Below are positions 59,237 through 64,000 of a stretch of DNA of 64,000 nucleotides, piece by piece (the first letter of the stretch is position 1; the number at the start of each line of letters is the position of its first letter). This DNA comes from Streptomyces sp. GQFP (GTDB taxonomy: Bacteria; Actinomycetota; Actinomycetes; Streptomycetales; Streptomycetaceae), in NCBI RefSeq assembly GCF_021545335.1, contig NZ_CP089312.1, positions 1,736,001-1,800,000 of the forward strand. The letters run 5' to 3'. The notes below the pieces were generated by a model. That model worked only from the letters and a program-made list of their open reading frames with translations, searched no databases and was not told the origin of the DNA. Position numbers and translations under genes: made by a program.

Positions 59237-60406
59237 GTGACCACGACAGCACGCCATGTGCCGCCCGACGCGGCCGACGTCGTCATCATCGGCGGCGGCA
59301 TCATGGGGCTCAGCGCCGCCTACCATCTCGCGGCGGCCGGCGTCGAACGGGTCGTACTCGTGGAGCGCGGCGCTCTCGGCGAGGGTTCGACCTGCAAGGC
59401 GGCCGGCGGGGTCAGGGCGCTGTTCTCCGACGAGATCAACATCAAGCTCGGGCTGCACAGCCTGGAGACGTTCGAGCGCTTCGGCACCGAGTTCGGGCAG
59501 GAGATCGACCTCCACCAGGTCGGCTACCTCTTCCTCCTCGACGACGAGAAGGACCTGGACACCTTCGCCCAGAACGCCGAGCTGCAGAACGCCCTCGGTG
59601 TGCCGAGCCGCGTCGTCGACGTCGCCGAGGCCAAGCGGCTCTCCCCGCTCATCGGCACCGAGGGCCTGGTGGGCGCGCTGTACTCGCCGCGTGACGGCCA
59701 CTGCACCCCGGAGTCGGTGGTGCTCGGTTACGCCACCGCCGCCCGCCGCGCCGGCGCCCGTCTCGTGACCGGGTGCTCGGCCACCGGAATCGACGTCGAG
59801 GGCGGGGAGATCACCGCCGTACACACCGAGCACGGCACCATCCGCACCGCCACCGTCATCTGCACCGTCGGCGCCTGGGCCAAGGAGGTCGGTGTCTGGG
59901 CGGGGGTGACGCTGCCGGTGGAGCCGCTGCGCCGGCAGATCGTGATCACCGAACCGGTGCGGGGGCTGGCCCCCGACACCCCGTTCACCATCGACTTCTC
60001 CACCTCCTTCTACTTCCACAACGAGGGCGAGGGCCTGCTCATGGGCATGTCCGAGCGCACCGACTCCTGGGGGTTCGACCAGACCCGCGATCCGGAGTGG
60101 CTCGCCGACCTCGCCGAGGTGCTGGAGCGGCGTGTCCCGGCCCTCGGTGACGTCGGCATCGCGAGCGGCTGGGCGGGGCTGTACGAGATGACGCCCGACC
60201 ACAACGCGCTGATCGGCCGCTCGGTCGAGGTCCCCGGTTTCCTGTACGCGACGGGCTTCTCCGGGCACGGGTTCCTCATGGGACCCGCGGTCGGCGAGGT
60301 GCTGCGCGACCTCTACACGGGCGCGACCCCCCTCGTGGACGTCGGCGCGCTGAGCGCGGACCGCTTCGCGGGCGCGGACGCGCGACGCGAACTGAACATC
60401 GTCTAG
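59237..60406 (+). CDS. FAD-dependent amine/amino-acid oxidoreductase (DAO family)
   Basis: A 389-residue flavoenzyme of the D-amino acid oxidase/sarcosine oxidase beta-subunit fold. FAD motif DVVIIGGGIMGLSAAYHLAA near residue 14; VLVERGALGEGSTCKAAGG; substrate-domain VGYLFLLDDEKDLDTF; C-terminal ASGWAGLYEMTPDHNALIG and ATGFSGHGFLMGPAVGE. Such enzymes oxidise N-methyl amino acids, D-amino acids or dimethylglycine-type amines. GTG 59237 has ggagg 5 bp upstream. No partner subunit genes adjoin it, so a monomeric or homo-oligomeric oxidase or dehydrogenase is likely. Confidence 0.88.
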   Translation: MTTTARHVPPDAADVVIIGGGIMGLSAAYHLAAAGVERVVLVERGALGEGSTCKAAGGVRALFSDEINIKLGLHSLETFERFGTEFGQEIDLHQVGYLFLLDDEKDLDTFAQNAELQNALGVPSRVVDVAEAKRLSPLIGTEGLVGALYSPRDGHCTPESVVLGYATAARRAGARLVTGCSATGIDVEGGEITAVHTEHGTIRTATVICTVGAWAKEVGVWAGVTLPVEPLRRQIVITEPVRGLAPDTPFTIDFSTSFYFHNEGEGLLMGMSERTDSWGFDQTRDPEWLADLAEVLERRVPALGDVGIASGWAGLYEMTPDHNALIGRSVEVPGFLYATGFSGHGFLMGPAVGEVLRDLYTGATPLVDVGALSADRFAGADARRELNIV

Positions 60407-60500
60407 ACATCGGCACCTCGGGCACCGAGAACACCGTCAACCACTCGGGCGAACTCCCGCTCGCCCAGGGGGTCGACTTCTCGATCTGACCGAACTCCGG

Positions 60501-60535
60501 CGAGGGGTCCGGCCGGTCGTCGGCCGGGCCCCTCG
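60501..60535 (+). terminator. 14-bp stem terminator after the FAD gene
   Basis: cgaggggtccggcc (60501-60514) pairs with ggccgggcccctcg (60522-60535) with one T-G wobble and a 7-base loop, followed by ttctt. It lies about 95 bp after the stop. The gap 60407-60500 shows no supported gene. Confidence 0.8.
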
Positions 60536-60686
60536 TTCTTCCCGTCACCGCGCTTTCGCTCCAAGCGCACACCCGCTCGGCACGTCACCCGATATCCGGC
60601 TGAACAACTGGGGCCCCACCAGCCGTAACTGATCAGTGCGGCGGTTGGACCGCGCCGAGCGACCGCACCGAGCGAAGGAGCACACC

Positions 60687-62129
60687 ATGAAGGCGACCGC
60701 GCAGATCGGCGTCACCGGCCTGGCGGTGATGGGCCGGAATCTGGCCCGGAACTTCGCCCGGCACGGTTACACCGTTGCCATCCACAACCGGACCCCCGCC
60801 AGGACGAAGGCGCTGGTTGAGGAGTTCGGGCACGAGGGCGACTTCGTGGCCGCCGAGACGGCCGAGCAGTTCGTGGCGGCCCTGGAGCGTCCCCGGCGGC
60901 TCATGATCATGGTGCAGGCCGGGGCTGCGACCGATGCGGTGATCGACGAGTTCGCCGCCCTCCTGGAACCCGGCGACATGATCATCGACGGTGGCAACGC
61001 CCACTTCTCCGACACCCGCCGCCGGGAACAGGCCCTGCGCGGGCTCGGTATCCACTTCGTGGGAGTGGGCGTCTCCGGGGGTGAGGAGGGTGCGCTGAAC
61101 GGGCCGAGCATCATGCCCGGCGGCTCCGTGGCCTCGTACGCCGCGCTCGGGCCGATGTTCGAGACGATCAGTGCCAAGGTGGACGGCGAGCCCTGTGTCA
61201 CCCATGTCGGGACGGACGGCGCCGGGCACTTCGTGAAGATGGTGCACAACGGGATCGAGTACGCCGACATGCAGCTGATCGGCGAGGCCTACCACCTGCT
61301 TCGGCAGGTCGGCGGATACGAACCCGCGCGGATCGCCGAGGTGTTCCGGCAGTGGAACAAGGGGCGCCTCGACTCCTACCTGATGGAGATCACCGCCGAG
61401 ATCCTCGCCCACACCGACGCCGCCACCGGCAGACCCTTCGTGGACGTGGTGGCCGACTCCGCCGGGCAGAAGGGCACCGGCCGCTGGACCGTACGGACCG
61501 CCCTGGACCTCGGTTCGCCGGTCACCGCCATCGCCCAGGCGACCTTCGCCCGCGCCGCCTCCGGCCAGAGCGCCCTGCGCGCCGCGTACCGCGAGCTGCC
61601 CGGCGGCACCAGCTGGGACCTCACCTCGTACGAGGCGGAGCGCTTCGCCTGCATCGTCGAGCACGCCCTGTACGCGTCGAAGCTCATCGCCTACGACCAG
61701 GGCTGGAAGATGATCATGGATGCGTCGGCCGAGTACGGCTGGGACATCGACCTCGGGGCGATCGCGAGGATCTGGCGCGGCGGCTGCATCGTCCGGGCCG
61801 CCTTCCTCGACCGGGTGCGGGACGCGTACGCCGCCGATCCCCGCCGGGTCACGCTGCTCACCGAGGAGGGGTTCGCGGCCGAGATCGCCGACTCCCAGGT
61901 CCCGTGGCGCGAGGTCGTCGCCACGGCCGCCCGGCACGGCGTCCCGGTCCCGGCCTTCTCCGCCGCCCTGTCGTACTACGACACCCTGCGCACCGAGCGC
62001 CTCCCGGCCGCCCTCACCCAGGGCCAGCGCGACTACTTCGGCGCCCACACCTACCGGCGTACCGACCGCGAGGGCCGCTTCCACACCCTCTGGGAGCGGG
62101 CGGACCGGAGTGAGAGCGAAGTGATCTGA
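60687..62129 (+). CDS. gnd: 6-phosphogluconate dehydrogenase, decarboxylating
   Basis: A 480-residue enzyme of the pentose phosphate pathway: 6-phosphogluconate + NADP+ to ribulose 5-phosphate + CO2 + NADPH. NADP motif GVTGLAVMGRNLARNFARHG with the NRT phosphate-recognition site; IIDGGNAHFSDTRRR; substrate motif VGVGVSGGEEGALNGPSIMP; catalytic Lys in GHFVKMVHNGIEYADMQ; C-terminal SALSYYDTLRTERLPAALTQ and GQRDYFGAHTYRRTD. Full length. ATG 60687 has aaggag 6 bp upstream. Stands alone, ended by a hairpin shared with the next convergent gene. Confidence 0.96.
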   Translation: MKATAQIGVTGLAVMGRNLARNFARHGYTVAIHNRTPARTKALVEEFGHEGDFVAAETAEQFVAALERPRRLMIMVQAGAATDAVIDEFAALLEPGDMIIDGGNAHFSDTRRREQALRGLGIHFVGVGVSGGEEGALNGPSIMPGGSVASYAALGPMFETISAKVDGEPCVTHVGTDGAGHFVKMVHNGIEYADMQLIGEAYHLLRQVGGYEPARIAEVFRQWNKGRLDSYLMEITAEILAHTDAATGRPFVDVVADSAGQKGTGRWTVRTALDLGSPVTAIAQATFARAASGQSALRAAYRELPGGTSWDLTSYEAERFACIVEHALYASKLIAYDQGWKMIMDASAEYGWDIDLGAIARIWRGGCIVRAAFLDRVRDAYAADPRRVTLLTEEGFAAEIADSQVPWREVVATAARHGVPVPAFSAALSYYDTLRTERLPAALTQGQRDYFGAHTYRRTDREGRFHTLWERADRSESEVI

Positions 62130-62146
62130 CCGAGCCGCAAAGAACT

Positions 62147-62184
62147 CCGGCCACGCCCGTAGCGACATCGCTCGGCGTGGCCGG
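62147..62184. terminator. Hairpin between convergent gnd and CBM2 genes
   Basis: ccggccacgcc (62147-62157) pairs exactly with ggcgtggccgg (62174-62184) around a 16-base loop, 17 bp after the gnd stop and 22 bp before the other gene's stop. Confidence 0.8.
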
Positions 62185-62205
62185 ATCGGGTGGTGGCCGG
62201 CCTCC

Positions 62206-63699
62206 TCAGGTCGTGCAGGGGCTGCCGTTCAGCGTGAAGTCGAACGGGGGCGCGTTCGTGCCCTGCCAGCTGGCGAGGAAGCCGAAGGAGACCGTGCCGT
62301 CGGCCGCGACCGTCCTGTTGTAGTCGGCGGCCGTGGCCGTGACGCGGGCGCCGTCCTGGGCGAAGCTCGCGTCCCACATCTGGCCGACCTGCTGGCCGTT
62401 GCGGAAGGACCAGGCGATGCTCCAGCCGTCGATGGCCTTCGCGGTGGTGACGCTGATGGTGGCCTGGAAGCCGTCGGGCCACTCGTTGACGAGGTCGTAC
62501 TCGGCCTCGCAGGAGATCTCGTCGCTGTTGCTCTTGCTGGGGCTCGGCTTCGGCGCCGCGCCGCTCGCTGTGGCCGTGGAGGTGCCCTGGGGCTCCGGGT
62601 CGGGCTTGTCCGAGGGTGTCGTGGACGTGTCCGGGGTCGACCGGTCGGGCGACGTCGACGGGGTCGCGCCCGCCGGGACGGTCACGCCGGACGGCAGGCC
62701 GCCCGGGTCCGCCACGGGCTGGCCGTTGGTCGTGCCGCCCTTCGCGGAGACATCGTTGCCGGAGCCGCCGAACGGCATCAGCGAGACGGTGAGCGTCAGG
62801 GCGGAGACGATGACGGCCGCGACCAGGATCGCCGTACGGCCGATGCGCGGACGGGACTCCCCGACGGTGAGGCCGGTGTCGATACCCGCTTCCCCGCGCC
62901 CGCCGAGCAGACCGGCCTCGGCGGCGCGGCGGCGCCGTTCCAGGTAGGCGAGCCCGCCCCAGCCGATGACACCGCCGGCGAGTGCGGAGGGCAGTCCGCT
63001 GGCCCCGCCGTACAACCGCAGACAGGCGGCGGCCTCGGCGCAATCCACGCAGATCGCGAGGTGCCGGGAGAGGTCGTCGGGGATCTCGGCGCCCTGCGAA
63101 CGGGAGACCGCGTCGAGCAGCCGGGCGAAGGCGCGGCAGTCGGTGTCCATCGGGCTGTCGATGAGGTTGCGCTGGCAGCGGTCCCTGAACAGGGCGCGTA
63201 CCTGGGTGAGTTCCTCGGTGGCGCTGTCGGGGTCGAGGCCGAGCCGGCGGGCGACGACGGGCAGCGGCAGCGACTCCACGTCGGCCAGCCAGAGCAGGGC
63301 CGCGTCCCGTTCCTGCATGTCGCGCATGGCGCGCAGCGCGAGCGGGCGGCGCAGCGGCGGGCCCACGTACCGGGCGGCCTTGTCGGAGTTGAGCCACAGG
63401 CGCAGGTCGGGGTCGAGATGGTTGCCGTGTCCGGTCTCCTCCCAGGACGCGGCGGTACTGCGAACTGCCGCCAGGAGCAGGGGTATCCAGGGCAGGCGGG
63501 GTATGCGGCGTCCGTTGTTGCGGGCTCCGAAGTCGGCGGCGCGGGCCGCGTGGATACCGTGCGTGAACGCCTCGGCGGCGAGTTCGGTGCCGGCGGAGGC
63601 GCCGGACGTGCAGAGGTCGGCGTACGAGAGGACCGCGTCCCAGCACTCCGAGAACAGCGCTGCTTCGGCGGCGTCCTGAGGGGTCGGCAGATCTGGCAT
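62206..63699 (-). CDS. Sigma-like / zinc anti-sigma-like / transmembrane / CBM2 fusion
   Basis: A 497-residue single-pass membrane protein. Residues about 130-175 resemble sigma region 4 (ALLWLADVESLPLPVVARRL, GLDPDSATEELTQVRALFRD). At about 213-220 is HLAICVDC, the His-x3-Cys-x2-Cys motif of zinc anti-sigma domains. Residues about 289-310 are a membrane helix (AILVAAVIVSALTLTVSLM). A Pro/Ser/Thr linker leads to a C-terminal CBM2 domain (393-497: CEAEYDLVNEWPDGFQATIS, GWSIAWSFRNGQQVGQMWDA, NGSPCTT with the paired Cys). CBM2 binds cellulose, xylan or chitin outside the cell. ATG 63699 has ggag 9 bp upstream. Probably senses polysaccharide and signals inward (inference). Confidence 0.82.
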   Translation of the reverse strand: MPDLPTPQDAAEAALFSECWDAVLSYADLCTSGASAGTELAAEAFTHGIHAARAADFGARNNGRRIPRLPWIPLLLAAVRSTAASWEETGHGNHLDPDLRLWLNSDKAARYVGPPLRRPLALRAMRDMQERDAALLWLADVESLPLPVVARRLGLDPDSATEELTQVRALFRDRCQRNLIDSPMDTDCRAFARLLDAVSRSQGAEIPDDLSRHLAICVDCAEAAACLRLYGGASGLPSALAGGVIGWGGLAYLERRRRAAEAGLLGGRGEAGIDTGLTVGESRPRIGRTAILVAAVIVSALTLTVSLMPFGGSGNDVSAKGGTTNGQPVADPGGLPSGVTVPAGATPSTSPDRSTPDTSTTPSDKPDPEPQGTSTATASGAAPKPSPSKSNSDEISCEAEYDLVNEWPDGFQATISVTTAKAIDGWSIAWSFRNGQQVGQMWDASFAQDGARVTATAADYNRTVAADGTVSFGFLASWQGTNAPPFDFTLNGSPCTT

Positions 63700-64000
63700 A
63701 TGGGGGGACTCCAGCATCAACGGCTTGCACACGCCAACGTCAAGGTCAACTGACCCCAAGAGCAGGGGAGTTGGGGACCGTTTTGCAAAACGGAGCCCGA
63801 GCTTTTCACGTCTCCCGCACAACTGACAAGCGACGTATTCACATGTCGTCACATGTCAACGCGGACTCGCCGTACGGGGGTTCAGGGTTACTGGGAACCA
63901 CGCATGGTTCCCAGTCCCCCATACGGATCGAGGCGGTGTTCCGTTCAGACTTTCGACGCCGAATCCCGAGCGGGCAAGCTGTCCATGAAGGAGCTGACGG
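63700..64000. other. Upstream region at the right edge with hairpin
   Basis: Contains direct repeats cacatgtcgtcacatgtcaa (63839-63858) and a hairpin actgggaacca/tggttcccagt at 63890-63915 with a 4-base loop cgca, either an operator or the end signal of an upstream unit. A plus-strand frame may begin near 63938 or 63984 and run off the edge, but too little is present to call a gene. Confidence 0.4.

Noticed and set aside
63938..64000. Plus-strand gene running off the right edge
   Set aside because: About 20 codons with two possible starts and no recognisable motif; not enough to call.

Overview
The window is very GC-rich, with strong third-position GC bias, GTG starts, GGAGG-type ribosome binding sites, many GTGA/ATGA gene overlaps and typical actinobacterial families (MmyB-type XRE regulators, PucR, DUF2637, an orphan HATPase, an iron box of DmdR/IdeR type). 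It reads as chromosomal DNA of a Streptomyces or close relative. All functions were assigned by reading the translated sequence; no database search was run.

Layout. 1-7879: two head-to-head MmyB-type regulators sharing a 15-bp palindrome, two short-chain dehydrogenases, a decayed membrane-protein fragment, an amidohydrolase gene split by a complete IS4-family element (4170-5568), an amidohydrolase-like protein without its barrel fused to an Atu4866 domain, and a free-standing Atu4866 protein. An 18-copy, 18-bp GC-only-plus-A minisatellite (7940-8266) follows. 8314-13768: a cytochrome P450, then a coupled MoxR ATPase / VWA metallo-like protein / unknown protein operon. 14042-22964: an operon-like carbohydrate uptake and oxidation cluster (binding protein, two permeases, carboxylesterase, ROK regulator, GMC oxidoreductase, deaminase, sugar isomerase/epimerase). 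22978-26700: a truncated acyl-CoA dehydrogenase, a second P450 with repeat-built N-terminus, a DUF2278 protein and an SRPBCC protein.

26707-33678 is the least explained region: a TPR protein fused to four S1-like RNA-binding modules, a trypsin-fold protein that has lost its catalytic His and Ser, a beta-helix membrane protein, and a divergent kinase-like protein with a long helical tail. I propose it as a candidate undescribed system. 33624-42360 is a purine-catabolism cluster: XdhC chaperone, NCS2 purine permease, three-subunit xanthine dehydrogenase, and divergent PucR regulator.

42669-52330 holds regulatory and housekeeping genes: TPR protein, GntR regulator, FhuF-like iron protein behind an iron box, DUF2637 protein, HATPase, a degenerate PP2C-like protein with seven long repeats, a TrmB/LuxR-type regulator and a DUF456 protein. 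52439-64000 holds a secreted GH95-like hydrolase, a secreted SGNH hydrolase, a PPOX/F420-type oxidoreductase, an O6-methylguanine methyltransferase coupled to a gutted ada-alkA gene, RsgA with a 23-residue upstream mini-gene, an amino-acid-oxidase-type FAD enzyme, 6-phosphogluconate dehydrogenase, and a one-polypeptide sigma-like / zinc anti-sigma-like / transmembrane / CBM2 protein that may sense polysaccharide. Several genes are visibly broken (amidohydrolase, acyl-CoA dehydrogenase, ada-alkA, a membrane protein), and long interspersed palindromes occur at 3365, 36351, 43505 and 57549, so this looks like a variable part of the chromosome.
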